Virus record (IMG/VR): IMGVR_UViG_3300030430_004251
Span: 1 to 38,905 of that record
Strand: one strand, 5' to 3'
Length of the DNA: 38,905 bases
From: a virus
The position numbers and the translations under genes are program-made. The notes under the pieces were generated by a model that saw only the letters and a program-made list of their open reading frames with translations, did not search any database and had not been told where the DNA came from. Below, one piece after another: positions 17,871-27,510 of this stretch (position 1 is the stretch's first letter; every line of letters starts with the position of its first letter).

Positions 17871-18971
17871 TTGAGCGCATTTTATCTACCCAACATCGGC
17901 GCCGGCTTTTTCCCCGACAATACAGGGGGAGGCAATTTTCGCGTAGCAGGGGTCCGAAGCCCGGACACTGGATTTGTCTACGGCAATATGCCCTCTTACT
18001 ACCTTTCTGAAGGGGGCGGCGGAGGATTCGACCAGGGGCCTTTCGGTCAACCAATCCCAAACAGTCTGATCAACGATATGGGGGACCTTATTGATCAGAT
18101 TGGGGACGTTGACACTAGCAGGTTTAATGATCTTGCGCAGCAAGGGGTGGATGCCTTCGGGGATATAACTCCTGATAGCGATTTTGCAAGCATTTTTGAT
18201 CGCCTTTACGGAGACGCGACAACTCAACTGGCGTCGGGTAGAAGCCGGTTGGATTCAGCCCAAAGAAGGGGGCGTGCTCGCACAGATAGGCTTCTTGGTC
18301 AACAACGAGAGATGGGTCAAGAGGCCATCGAGGATGTGAGCGGTCGGGTTGACGCCTCCATCGCGCGTATGGAACAGGTGGTCAACGACTTCGCAGACAA
18401 CACCGCCTTGAGTGTTGCCGCAGTGGGGGAGGGAATGATCCGAAACGCCAACAGCCAAGCGATGCAGACAGAGCAAGATCTGATCAATCAAGGGGTGCCT
18501 GCCGCTCAAGCAGCTTCGATCGCTAACAACATCAAGCTTGACGCCTCTCGAGCAATCGGAAATAACGCAGCCCAGGTGTACACCAGAAGGGATGAAACCC
18601 TTGCCACGTTGGGATCTCGTGTTGCGGACGTAATGAGATCAGGCGCACAGATTGTGGCAGGAACCCGTGCAAATGTTATGGGTAATCTGACAAGTCTTGG
18701 ACAAGCAGCAATCAGCCAAGACACTCAGTTTGCGGGGCAGATTGCTCAGTTTGAAAGCTCTACCTTTGCCAGCTTGAACCAGCTCCGGAGTGCGGGTCTT
18801 TACGGCACCAACCAAGCCAATCAGATCAGAAGCAACAACGTGCGTTTTCTTCTTGAGCATCAAAGAGCCAGCATGGATTCAGCTCTGAACCACCAGTTGA
18901 GAGCTCAACAATTGCAACTACAAGGATTTGGCGATCTTGCTAATCTCCACATGACAAACTACTTCTCATGA
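17871..18971 (+). CDS. Putative internal virion protein (helical)
   Basis: A 366-residue protein starting at TTG 17871, supported by GGAG six bases upstream. The first 75 residues are Gly/Pro-rich and extended; the rest is Ala/Gln/Asn-rich helix, probably coiled coil (MEQVVNDFADNTALSVAAVG, HQRASMDSALNHQLRAQQLQ). In podoviruses such proteins, encoded after the tail genes, fill the head core and are ejected with DNA. No enzyme motif is seen. The next gene begins at an ATGA overlap (18968). Confidence 0.75.
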   Translation: MSAFYLPNIGAGFFPDNTGGGNFRVAGVRSPDTGFVYGNMPSYYLSEGGGGGFDQGPFGQPIPNSLINDMGDLIDQIGDVDTSRFNDLAQQGVDAFGDITPDSDFASIFDRLYGDATTQLASGRSRLDSAQRRGRARTDRLLGQQREMGQEAIEDVSGRVDASIARMEQVVNDFADNTALSVAAVGEGMIRNANSQAMQTEQDLINQGVPAAQAASIANNIKLDASRAIGNNAAQVYTRRDETLATLGSRVADVMRSGAQIVAGTRANVMGNLTSLGQAAISQDTQFAGQIAQFESSTFASLNQLRSAGLYGTNQANQIRSNNVRFLLEHQRASMDSALNHQLRAQQLQLQGFGDLANLHMTNYFS

Positions 18972-20545
18972 GCCAGTTCAATCCCACACAGTTCGGTAGC
19001 GTTTTCAACCCTGCATCTAGCCTGCAAGCGGACCTGGCCAACCAGTATGCTCGTGACCAGCAGGCCATGAACACCATGCAGCAGCGTCAAGAGGTCTTGT
19101 TTGACACTGCCCAGCGCACTGTTATGACAAAACTGTTTTCAGATCTAGAGCAAAAGAGAGTGGAGCGCGAGAACGTAAAGGCGATGATCGGTCGGATCCA
19201 CCGGGCTGCATCTTTGTTGGGGGACTACGGGGTCAGCCTTGATGATTCAGATACCGACATGGGGAGCGGCAAGTTGTCGGACTTGCTTGAAGAACAACAG
19301 CGTAGAAAAGCAGACATCAATAAGCAGATGGCATCGCTTTCCGCTCAAGCAAAAGAGATTGAACGCGGTACTGCCCAGCAAACACAACGCTCTCAACTGT
19401 TGACCCAAGACTTCAATGAGATTGCATCCAGTATTACAGCAGAGTCTTTGGGGTTGGCTTACTCATCCGGTACCCGACAAGCAGCTACGGAAGCGATCAC
19501 AAAAAATCCTGCATATGCAGAGGCTCTGGCTGCAATGGCAAGAGGTGGATTTACGGAAGGTACAGTTACACGATCTAAAGCGTATGAGTTAAGTGATCCC
19601 GCAACTCGCATGCTTATGGCATTGAATATGGGAGACGGAGGAGTCGATCTAGGCCTTGAAGGTAACATGACTCAACTGATCATAGAGTCAGAGAGAAATG
19701 AGCCTGGCACAGTGGCTTCTCGTGCAGCGGCAGGGGGTCTTGGAGCCCTTGCCCGAATATTTGTTGACGAGGTCGATGCACGCGTAGCTCCTGATGAAGA
19801 CGCTCAGCTAAAGGCAGCAGTGTCTCTTGCTGCATCTCAGATGCTGGGCGCCCAACTGGATCAAGATAACCCTCTGACTCAAGATCAAAAGGGGCGGGTG
19901 GTAAAAATCCTTAACGCTCTTATCACAGGTGATCTTTCTCAAGATCAAATAGATCGCACGATCGCAGACAATGCACAAGGAGAAGCAGGAGACGTGCGCG
20001 GATATGCTCGTGACATTCTTTCGACTGCTAAATCAGTTATTGATCAACTGAGTACGTCTCAAGATCCAAAAGGTGAGGAGGCAACCCGGATACGAAAGTC
20101 GTTCGGACGAACCAGAGCCCGTCTCAATGAAGCTGCAAGCATCCTAGAGAGAGATATCATTATCCCCAAGGGGGGTGATGGAAGCACAGATATCCGACTC
20201 AAAGGTCTCGTTGCTCCAGAAGAGGTTTTGGTAGATCTTCGAGGCAAACTCCAAACCGCATTGCTAACCAACGACCAATCCGATATTGCTGATGCACTGG
20301 CAGCTTTACCTTCAGATAAAGCCAACAAGCTTGAGCAGGTTCTGCAAGGTCTTGACGATATTGAAGCACGGACCAAGGCGCTTGCAACTCAAGGCGAAGA
20401 CATCGGGGTGCAACTCTCTGCTCTTATGGGACAAGAGAAAGTTGCCGGCGCAAGGGCAGGTGAACTTGCAGGCGCGATTAACGAACGACAAGCCCTTGAA
20501 GCAGACCTTGCTGGACTGATAGCGCAACTAGGACTGGAGGACTGA
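18968..20545 (+). CDS. Putative internal virion protein (coiled coil)
   Basis: A 525-residue, largely helical protein. Coiled-coil segments lie near the N-terminus (AMNTMQQRQEVLFDTAQRTV and following) and in the last 150 residues (LNEAASILERDIIIPK, then ALEADLAGLIAQLGLED). The middle is Asp/Gln-rich. It starts at ATGA with the preceding gene and ends at a TGATG junction with the next. Composition and place in a run of helical late proteins suggest an internal core or ejection protein. I recognise no family. Confidence 0.75.
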   Translation: MSQFNPTQFGSVFNPASSLQADLANQYARDQQAMNTMQQRQEVLFDTAQRTVMTKLFSDLEQKRVERENVKAMIGRIHRAASLLGDYGVSLDDSDTDMGSGKLSDLLEEQQRRKADINKQMASLSAQAKEIERGTAQQTQRSQLLTQDFNEIASSITAESLGLAYSSGTRQAATEAITKNPAYAEALAAMARGGFTEGTVTRSKAYELSDPATRMLMALNMGDGGVDLGLEGNMTQLIIESERNEPGTVASRAAAGGLGALARIFVDEVDARVAPDEDAQLKAAVSLAASQMLGAQLDQDNPLTQDQKGRVVKILNALITGDLSQDQIDRTIADNAQGEAGDVRGYARDILSTAKSVIDQLSTSQDPKGEEATRIRKSFGRTRARLNEAASILERDIIIPKGGDGSTDIRLKGLVAPEEVLVDLRGKLQTALLTNDQSDIADALAALPSDKANKLEQVLQGLDDIEARTKALATQGEDIGVQLSALMGQEKVAGARAGELAGAINERQALEADLAGLIAQLGLED

Positions 20546-20859
20546 TGTCCGTTTGGAAAGATGTAAGTAAAGAACTGCTTCGCCGTTACCAGACGGAGGA
20601 TGAAGTTGCGGTGCTACCCGTCAACATTCATGACGATGATCTTTCTCACACCGTGCGCCTTGAACCTGACGAGCATCCCGTCTACACCTTGGAGAAAGGT
20701 AAAGAACTTACAGCCAAAGAGATCCGAAGATACCTTTGGGATATTCGGAACAGGGAAGACTTGCAAGAGGCAAAAGCCTTCTATGTGGTCAAAGATGAAG
20801 AAGAGGACATTGTCCAGATTGGCACTGCTGATTTGGTGATCCAAGAGGAGATTGAGTAA
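20545..20859 (+). CDS. Small acidic protein of the internal-virion cluster
   Basis: A 104-residue protein with GGAGG just before the ATG. It is acidic and appears alpha/beta (VAVLPVNIHDDDLSHTVRLE, then ELTAKEIRRYLWDIRNRED). No family recognised. It is joined to both neighbours by stop-start overlaps (TGATG at 20544, TAATG at 20857), so it is translated with the internal virion proteins and may be a chaperone or a minor virion part. Confidence 0.72.
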   Translation: MSVWKDVSKELLRRYQTEDEVAVLPVNIHDDDLSHTVRLEPDEHPVYTLEKGKELTAKEIRRYLWDIRNREDLQEAKAFYVVKDEEEDIVQIGTADLVIQEEIE

Positions 20860-21515
20860 TGGCATTGCCTCTAGCTTTAGGCGCAGGTAGTTTGAAAGCA
20901 TTGGCCGGATCAAAAGGGGTCCAACTCGCTCTTGCGGCAGGGACTTTGCTCCCTTTTCTTGGCGGCAGGAAAGGGGCTGCTAGTAAAGCAGCAGCAAAAG
21001 CGGCGGTCGAAAATCTCCAACGTGGAGAGCTAACAAACCTGGCCAAACAGCTGGGCCTCAAAGATGTAACAAAGAAAAAGAACCCTGCCCTCAAAAAAGA
21101 GATCATGGATGAGCTGGTAAAACAGCAACTCCCTTCAACTACTCGCTTGGGTACGATTCAAGGCACAGGAACGGGCTCTGCTCTTGCTCGCTCAACTGTT
21201 CTAGGGGCTGGGATTTTTGAGGGCATAAGAGGTTTGCAGGGAGAGGAAGATGCTCTTGACATAGAGCGCCTTGCTCAGAGCGCAGACATAACTTCGCAGT
21301 TGGGTTTGATGGAACAAGACTTAGCACGCTTGGACTTTGCGGAAGGAGTGGGCAGGTCATTCATGGATAGAGCACAAGATGCCCAATCTGAGTTGGCAAG
21401 TTTGCTTTCTCCTGCAGATCTGTATAGCATCAGCACCGCAGCAGCTGCTGATCAGGTGGCTCAACAAGGCATGGGCATGGCTATGCAAGGCATGGCAGGA
21501 GTTCCACGAGTATGA
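20859..21515 (+). CDS. Helical protein with hydrophobic N-terminus
   Basis: A 218-residue protein with GAGGAG about 8 bases upstream. Residues 3-35 are Ala/Leu/Gly-rich and could insert in a membrane (LALGAGSLKALAG, VQLALAAGTLLPFLGG). Residues about 55-87 (LTNLAKQLGL, then ALKKEIMDELVK) have a helix-extension-helix look reminiscent of a SAP-type DNA-binding motif, though weak. The C-terminus is Met/Gly/Ala-rich (GMGMAMQGMAG). Such amphipathic proteins in this position can form part of the DNA ejection channel. The role is inferred from context. Confidence 0.72.
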   Translation: MALPLALGAGSLKALAGSKGVQLALAAGTLLPFLGGRKGAASKAAAKAAVENLQRGELTNLAKQLGLKDVTKKKNPALKKEIMDELVKQQLPSTTRLGTIQGTGTGSALARSTVLGAGIFEGIRGLQGEEDALDIERLAQSADITSQLGLMEQDLARLDFAEGVGRSFMDRAQDAQSELASLLSPADLYSISTAAAADQVAQQGMGMAMQGMAGVPRV

Positions 21516-22282
21516 GCATGTTCCCCGCAACCCAAGGCCTACGGGCGATCGCAGGTGGGGGGGCTGCCGCTCCCAGGATTGCAAAGTTCTTGGACTTTGT
21601 CAGCGGTGTTCCGTTGTCAGAGCTTGTGCGACAGACCTTTAAGGGTGGGGGAGCATTCAGACTCAACTCTCGGGGGATTGCTGCGGCGGATGCTGCGGGC
21701 CTTGAGCGTCTTCAGGCTGAGCGAATTGTCAAAAGACTGGCAGAACAAAGCAAAAAAGATGGGGTCAAAGTAACTCCTAGGCTGAACGCTGTGTTCGACA
21801 GCAAGACAGGTAGGATCGAAGAGTCATACCGCCCAAAGAGATTCGATAAGGACATTGCGGAACAGGCTGAGGCTATGTTGTTCCGTGAACATATGGTTCA
21901 AGCAGTGCCTGCTGCTGGGCTCGCGGCGGGGCTAGGTGTCAGTCCTTTTTCAACCAGAGAAACCACGCCTGCACTAGATGCATTCATGCAGGCAAAAGCA
22001 GTATCCAACGAGACCATGCGTCAAAGCATGCAGACGGCAAAGTTTGATAGACTGCGACAAGACATGCTACGATCGGCAGCACGGCTCTCAGCTGCCAACC
22101 CGCAACTATACGAACAAGTATTGGCGGGTCGTAGACTTCCTATGGGAGCGACGGTTCTGGGTGGACAGCCCAGAGTCGATCTTCTACAAGAGCTCGCTTT
22201 GGGAATGGCCCAGGGTCAGTTCAAATCTTCTGTTGATCCAAGTCGGGCGGCAGCACTCAGCCAGCTCGTAGGAGGTATGTAA
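21512..22282 (+). CDS. Putative internal virion protein
   Basis: A 256-residue Ala/Arg-rich helical protein starting at an ATGA overlap with the previous gene; AGGAG lies 10 bases upstream. An Ala/Gly segment at about residues 128-140 (VPAAGLAAGLGVS) follows a charged helix (DIAEQAEAMLFREHMVQ). No enzymatic motif. It is the last helical protein before the two beta-rich paralogues. I recognise no family; position suggests a virion core role. Confidence 0.7.
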   Translation: MSMFPATQGLRAIAGGGAAAPRIAKFLDFVSGVPLSELVRQTFKGGGAFRLNSRGIAAADAAGLERLQAERIVKRLAEQSKKDGVKVTPRLNAVFDSKTGRIEESYRPKRFDKDIAEQAEAMLFREHMVQAVPAAGLAAGLGVSPFSTRETTPALDAFMQAKAVSNETMRQSMQTAKFDRLRQDMLRSAARLSAANPQLYEQVLAGRRLPMGATVLGGQPRVDLLQELALGMAQGQFKSSVDPSRAAALSQLVGGM

Positions 22283-22284
22283 CA

Positions 22285-22716
22285 ATGGCTGGACAAGCCC
22301 TTCACGACTTTAATAACGGTGTCCCCGACAACTGTCTGGTGCTCACCTATTTCCAAGACGGTTCCATTACGGAAGACGTCGAACTTGCAGATGCGCTTAT
22401 TGCGATTGCACCATTTGATCTGGTGGTCCAAAAGTGTACTTTCCGTCCTGAAACAGATGCTGACGGCTCTAACGATGCTCACATCAAAGCAGTCCCTTCC
22501 GCTACCGCACTCAGTGCTGCGGGAACTGCTCTTACAACTGCCGTCGACATCAACGCTAGCGGTGATAACACGAACGTGGACTTCCCTGTTATCACCACCG
22601 CTAACGTGGTGCCTGCGGGTAGCGCCATTGTTCTCGACCTCGAGAGTGCAACCACTGCCCTGACTCACCCTCATGTCACTGTTCTCTGCACCCCATACTC
22701 ACCCACTCGTGGATGA
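22285..22716 (+). CDS. Small beta-rich structural protein, paralogue A
   Basis: A 143-residue beta-rich protein with GGAGG nine bases upstream. The C-terminal half has TANVVPAGSAIVLDL, matching TTNIVPAGSFIALDL in the next gene, and both proteins share the same order of strands, so the two are tandem paralogues. There is no signal peptide. Small beta-sandwich proteins of this kind often decorate the capsid or cap fibres. Sequence alone does not say which surface it occupies. Confidence 0.78.
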   Translation: MAGQALHDFNNGVPDNCLVLTYFQDGSITEDVELADALIAIAPFDLVVQKCTFRPETDADGSNDAHIKAVPSATALSAAGTALTTAVDINASGDNTNVDFPVITTANVVPAGSAIVLDLESATTALTHPHVTVLCTPYSPTRG

Positions 22717-22728
22717 TCGGAGTAACTA

Positions 22729-23127
22729 ATGCCAGGTGAAAAACCACTACCAATCGACGTAACGCCTGACTTCATGCAGACCGTTGTGTTGAACTTCAAC
22801 TCCGCTGTCGGAACCGACCAAGCCCTGTTCTTTTGCGAGCGTGACACTGTCATCGACAGAGCCAGTCTCGTGTTTACAACGGGCGACGGTGACGACACGT
22901 ACGCACTCCGCCACTGCACCTCTGGAACTGCACCAGGATCGGGCGTCCTGTTCACTGATGTAGTCACTGCAGTTGTTGCGAACACTCCTAAGCACTTCAC
23001 GCTGGTTGAAACAACCAACATTGTGCCTGCGGGTTCATTCATTGCTTTGGATTTGACTCAAAATGGTGGATCATCTACTGCCAAAGAGGGCATCATCCAA
23101 CTGCGGATTCGTACTAAGCGGCGCTGA
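22729..23127 (+). CDS. Small beta-rich structural protein, paralogue B
   Basis: A 132-residue beta-rich protein, GGAG six bases before the ATG. It shares with the preceding gene the VPAGSxIxLDL motif, a preceding Thr/Val-rich strand, and the general layout, with a diverged N-terminus (MQTVVLNFNS). The C-terminus is basic (RIRTKRR). A duplication followed by divergence is the simplest explanation. Probably a capsid decoration or fibre-associated protein. The next gene begins in its stop codon (TGATG at 23126). Confidence 0.78.
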   Translation: MPGEKPLPIDVTPDFMQTVVLNFNSAVGTDQALFFCERDTVIDRASLVFTTGDGDDTYALRHCTSGTAPGSGVLFTDVVTAVVANTPKHFTLVETTNIVPAGSFIALDLTQNGGSSTAKEGIIQLRIRTKRR

Positions 23128-26100
23128 TGTCCGCGATTCAACAGAGCTCGTTTGCGCCGGTAACGGCGTACGATGCTCCGAACGTACTCTTCACTCAGTT
23201 ACTTGAGGATGAAGCGACGTTCGAGTCGTTCCTTGATACATTCTTGGACGACTCACAACTTACCCCCAAGCAGCGTGACAGTTATGTGGATCGACTGAAG
23301 GCTGAGTACGGGGGAGGTAACAAGGTCCAGGAGGCACTAATCGGGGTTGCCACAAACCCCTTAGTGCTTCTTGGATTCTTGATCAGCCCGCAGATCGGGC
23401 GCAACCTTGCCAACAACGGACAGGCTTTCCAGCACTTTGTAAAGGGTGCGGACGGTCTTGGTTTTATGGCACTTAAGAACTTCAAGCAGATGTTCCAGAA
23501 CACGCCTCTGGACCCTGCTCTGCGGCAGGTGGCGAACAGTGTTCGACTCTCCAACCGGATCTTTGACGACATCATGGTGCCGGCGGAAGAGAAGTTCATC
23601 AAGCAGTTTGGCATCACCCGCAATCAGTTCCACGACCCTGCCAGTATCCCTGATAAATCCATGAGAACAAGGGTCGAAAGGCTCAAGCGAATGATGGTCG
23701 CTGACATGGACGGTCAATTGCTTTCATCAGCAGAAGACCGTACCGCTGTCCTCAGGGATATGAACATCAATCTTGTCAGTCGAGACGGCACCACAAAAAC
23801 ATTTACTCTGAACCAGGATGCGCTGGCCGAAGTGACAGAGTCTTTTGGAGCAAAGGGGCTGAATAGCGATGAGCGTAGGGCGCTGTTGACCTACCAAAAG
23901 TATCTCAATAGTGATGAGATAGAACAAGCAACTCAGAATCTAAGCCTGTCTCTCAGAGATCAGTTGTTTAGTTCTGCGTTTAGAACCCTAGACAATTCTA
24001 AGGGAGTGCTACCTGCATCTGATTACGGGATAGTCAAGCTGTCCGATTATCAGGCAGTGCGAAACAGTGCCGCCTTCAAGGCGTTGATCCCCCAGAAGAC
24101 AGTCTCGGGGGCTACAAAGTTTGACGGGACCAAATCAGATGTCTCATTGTTGCGTAGGGTATTGGAGAAGGTAGACCCCAAGGCAAAGGCATACATAAGT
24201 CAGCAAGACATTGCTGGCATGACTGTGTCTCCAAACTTTGTTATGCGTGATGCCGCTGGCAAAGTAAAGAACCCTTCGTTCGATGACGGGAAGGTTGCAT
24301 TTGATGGGGTGTTCATAAGCCTAGATGATTCGATCAAAGATAGTGGGCTGCTGGGCATCAAAAAGCGAGTTGTAAACTTCAGAGATGCAGCGACATCTGG
24401 TCCAATGATCGAAGAGTTCGAGACCAAGACGGGAGATACTTTCCGAGATGCAATTGAGAAAGCCTACCCTGGGTACTTTGAGTTCAAGTCTTCAATACAA
24501 CAAACCCTAGACACTCAGTTTGCACGCATGTACGGCAAGTCAAACGTCACTGCCGCTGACATACGTGAGTTCAGGCAAATGGATCTTGCGACAAGAGAGG
24601 CTCGAGCTGCAGAGATTCTTGACACTGAAAAGATTGTGCGGATCAAAGACGGACTACAGAACCGCAGCAACTACGGGTTTACAGAGGGAGACGCGTTTAT
24701 AGACCGGCTGCTGAGTCAAGATACTCGAGACTTGATGTACGCAGGCAAGCTCTCAGACAACGATTTTACCAAAGAAATCCGTAGAGGGTTCGCAGCTACC
24801 GTAGTCTCCAACTATCTGCCTCGCAACACCAGCGAGTTTTACAAGATGAGGACTCCGGTGGGGGCAACTTTGGAGGGTCTTGATGAGTTGAGAGGTCGTC
24901 TTACTCTTCTCGCTCCTGATGAAACACCTGCAGGGGTTGCAGGAACTGGACGACTGGTTGCGACAAACCGGCAAGTACAGCGTCAAGGGCGCCAAGTGAT
25001 GCACCCTGACGACATAGATGCTTTGGAGGCTGATTTTGCAGCCCTTAATCTTGATCCCGTAAAAAGAGAAGTAGCCCTAGGCAAAGACATTGAGATAAAT
25101 ACTGTCTTTGACGATCTTCGCTTTGCTTCTCAACGAGCGATGCAAGCTGCTCAGGATGACACTATTGCTCTGCGCCGGCTTGACCTATCCAAGACTCTAT
25201 TCCGATCTAGAAGCAGTTCTGCTAAAGACTACGCTTTGTTTATTGAGGCCCCTGGGTCCAACGTGATTGCAGCTCAAAGGAACATCATTCCAAACATTAG
25301 CGACACCTACGGCAATCAAAAGTTACCTGCTCCGTACAAAGAGAAAAAAGGGGGACTTGTTTTTGGGACTGACAAAATCCCTTTGATGCAAGTCTTTGAT
25401 AAGACAGGCGCGAAAGCCCCCCCTGGCGGGTTCAATCTGGCCCACGTGTTGGAGCAAGGCTCTGAGCTGATTGCTTATGGAGGACGTAATGATCCCAACA
25501 GCGTGGCGCGCGGAGTCAAAGCCCGTGAGTTGTTGAGCGAGGTGGCAATCCCCAAAGCTTTGGGGGTGCAGAACGAACGCACGGGTCTGGGGCGTCTGGT
25601 GATCGGTACTGCTCAAGCGCAGGCCAGCCGGATGAAAGACTCTGCTTTCATGAAAGGCATCGGTAGTATGGGGCCTTTTGGTAAGGCTGTCCGAGAACAG
25701 GTTGAGTATTTTGCTCAAGCAGATACGGGCGCCCTTGCTTCTGCTACTCAAGCCAATGCCTCTGGGTATCTCTACACCTCCCACCTGGGTTTGAATGTTG
25801 CATCTGTTATCCAGAATCTAACTCAACCTTTTCTGCATGCGTCTGCCTATGTGGGCACAGGCAATGTCCTTCGAGGGTACAAAGGAACCTTTGATGACTT
25901 GTACCGTTATGCTCAGAATCGTCAGAAGATCAAGCAGGCACAGCTCACTCCTTTCCAAAAAGAACGGCTGATCCAAGAGTCATTTGAGTTCCCTGATGAG
26001 ACAGGTTTGACCAGCGGTATCTTGGATGACCTTGACCGTCTGGTTGCTAACCGGGGTATGGAGGTAAGCAAGTTCAAGTTCTACACCCAAGAACTGCCCA

Positions 26101-27401
26101 TGCTTCTGTTCGAGAAAGGTGAATGGGTCAACCGGATTACCGCTACGCACTCTATGAAGAACGCGTATATACGACAAGGATTAGCAAAGAGAGGCGGAGA
26201 CGGAAGAGCTATATTTTCTAACAAAGCGACTCGTGAATCGTTTGCTCGTGACGCATCGTTCTTGGTGGAGGAGACTCAGTTTGGTTCTGATATTCTGAAC
26301 ACCCCTGCTCTGTTTATGCAGGGCACGTCTAAGGTCTTGAACACTCCTGCATTGCTGGAGAATCCTCTGATTCGTCAGTTCCAGACGTTCTCTCTTCGAG
26401 CGCCCTTGGCCTTGATGTTTACGGGTCGGATGCTTGGAGCTACTCGAGGCGTGCGAGGCACCCGAGTTGAGCTGCCCTACTTGTTGGGTGACTCCATGCG
26501 GATGCTGGGGACCTCCGCTCTGATCTACGAAGCCGGCAAGCCATTCGCATTCGACCCCAGTAGTGGGGGAGCTGTGACTGCGATGACGCAGTTCTTCAAC
26601 CCTGAGAGGCTGGCTGAGGGCAAGTTCCCTATGCGAGGCCCTCCGATCGTATCTATCGCCACAGACAGCATGCAGGGGCTTCTAGGCGGCGACATGAACC
26701 TTGTAGTGAATGCTGCGGTGCGAACACTCCCCGGTGGCCTTGCCATCCAAAGAGCTATGGGGTCACTTCCAAACCTCAGAGACGACCCATTCTTGTCGTT
26801 TATTGGAGAGGCACAAAAGACATACGCTGATTACAGCAAGATAAACTCAGACGGGCGAGTTCCTGTGTTCAAAGGAACGGGTCAACTTGTTGATTATCAA
26901 AGTCCAACTGAGATGGTCCTGCGAGGACTTGGTATAAACATGGCTGGCGTACGGAACACGCGAGACATTGATGGCTACATCAGCAGTCAGCGTGAGAAGT
27001 TCAACCAGATGAGACGGTCTTATCTGGATCACCTCTTCGCAAACAACGTAGGGAAAGCCGAGTCTATTAGAGCACAGTTCAAGCGAATCTACGGGTTTGA
27101 TCTACCCGTCACCAAACAGCAGGTGGACTCGTATATTCGTCAGCGTGAAGTCCCGCGCTCGGAGCGCATGATGGATCGTCTGCCTGTTGAGCTGAAGTCT
27201 TACTTCCGACAGACCTTGGACCCCGAACGGCTACAACTGACTCAACAACAGCTACAGATGAAAACCTCTTTCCAGAGAACAGCACAGCAAGCAGAACGGG
27301 CTCCAGTGGCTGTCACACCCGAGCTAGCAGCGCAGCTGCAGCGAGAGATAGCAGCGACAGAGCAGCAACGAGAACTCTTCGAAGGCTTTACAGGATTTTA
27401 A
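23127..27401 (+). CDS. Giant internal virion / DNA ejection protein candidate
   Basis: A 1424-residue protein, of a size similar to T7 gp16 (about 1318 residues), the largest internal core protein. It is almost all helix with few strands. A hydrophobic stretch at about 70-95 (IGVATNPLVLLGFLISPQIG) and helices at about 885-910 (LGLNVASVIQNLTQPFLHAS) could touch membrane. The C-terminal 60 residues are Gln-rich (LQLTQQQLQMKTSFQ). I do not see the Glu-Ser-Gly pattern of a lytic transglycosylase or other peptidoglycan-cutting motif. The second half resembles long uncharacterised regions I associate with polyvalent phage proteins; that is memory, not a search. Confidence 0.75.
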   Translation: MSAIQQSSFAPVTAYDAPNVLFTQLLEDEATFESFLDTFLDDSQLTPKQRDSYVDRLKAEYGGGNKVQEALIGVATNPLVLLGFLISPQIGRNLANNGQAFQHFVKGADGLGFMALKNFKQMFQNTPLDPALRQVANSVRLSNRIFDDIMVPAEEKFIKQFGITRNQFHDPASIPDKSMRTRVERLKRMMVADMDGQLLSSAEDRTAVLRDMNINLVSRDGTTKTFTLNQDALAEVTESFGAKGLNSDERRALLTYQKYLNSDEIEQATQNLSLSLRDQLFSSAFRTLDNSKGVLPASDYGIVKLSDYQAVRNSAAFKALIPQKTVSGATKFDGTKSDVSLLRRVLEKVDPKAKAYISQQDIAGMTVSPNFVMRDAAGKVKNPSFDDGKVAFDGVFISLDDSIKDSGLLGIKKRVVNFRDAATSGPMIEEFETKTGDTFRDAIEKAYPGYFEFKSSIQQTLDTQFARMYGKSNVTAADIREFRQMDLATREARAAEILDTEKIVRIKDGLQNRSNYGFTEGDAFIDRLLSQDTRDLMYAGKLSDNDFTKEIRRGFAATVVSNYLPRNTSEFYKMRTPVGATLEGLDELRGRLTLLAPDETPAGVAGTGRLVATNRQVQRQGRQVMHPDDIDALEADFAALNLDPVKREVALGKDIEINTVFDDLRFASQRAMQAAQDDTIALRRLDLSKTLFRSRSSSAKDYALFIEAPGSNVIAAQRNIIPNISDTYGNQKLPAPYKEKKGGLVFGTDKIPLMQVFDKTGAKAPPGGFNLAHVLEQGSELIAYGGRNDPNSVARGVKARELLSEVAIPKALGVQNERTGLGRLVIGTAQAQASRMKDSAFMKGIGSMGPFGKAVREQVEYFAQADTGALASATQANASGYLYTSHLGLNVASVIQNLTQPFLHASAYVGTGNVLRGYKGTFDDLYRYAQNRQKIKQAQLTPFQKERLIQESFEFPDETGLTSGILDDLDRLVANRGMEVSKFKFYTQELPMLLFEKGEWVNRITATHSMKNAYIRQGLAKRGGDGRAIFSNKATRESFARDASFLVEETQFGSDILNTPALFMQGTSKVLNTPALLENPLIRQFQTFSLRAPLALMFTGRMLGATRGVRGTRVELPYLLGDSMRMLGTSALIYEAGKPFAFDPSSGGAVTAMTQFFNPERLAEGKFPMRGPPIVSIATDSMQGLLGGDMNLVVNAAVRTLPGGLAIQRAMGSLPNLRDDPFLSFIGEAQKTYADYSKINSDGRVPVFKGTGQLVDYQSPTEMVLRGLGINMAGVRNTRDIDGYISSQREKFNQMRRSYLDHLFANNVGKAESIRAQFKRIYGFDLPVTKQQVDSYIRQREVPRSERMMDRLPVELKSYFRQTLDPERLQLTQQQLQMKTSFQRTAQQAERAPVAVTPELAAQLQREIAATEQQRELFEGFTGF

Positions 27402-27402
27402 G

Positions 27403-27510
27403 ATGCACAAAAAAGGCGGATGTGGCTGCCCAGGCAGCAAGAGAAAACCAGCTCCCAAGAAGAAGACAGGCGGCATCAAGCTGCTGAACCGAGGACGACG
27501 TAAGCGTTGA
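27403..27510 (+). CDS. Polybasic minigene 1 (35 residues)
   Basis: A 35-residue protein, 14 of them Lys or Arg, one base after the stop of the giant internal protein; AGGA lies 8 bases before the ATG. It reads MHKKGGCGCPGSKRKP and ends LLNRGRRKR, with a CGC pair that could bind metal. It is the first of the tiny basic proteins here and overlaps the next gene by four bases. Probably nucleic-acid binding. Unknown family. Confidence 0.62.
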   Translation: MHKKGGCGCPGSKRKPAPKKKTGGIKLLNRGRRKR

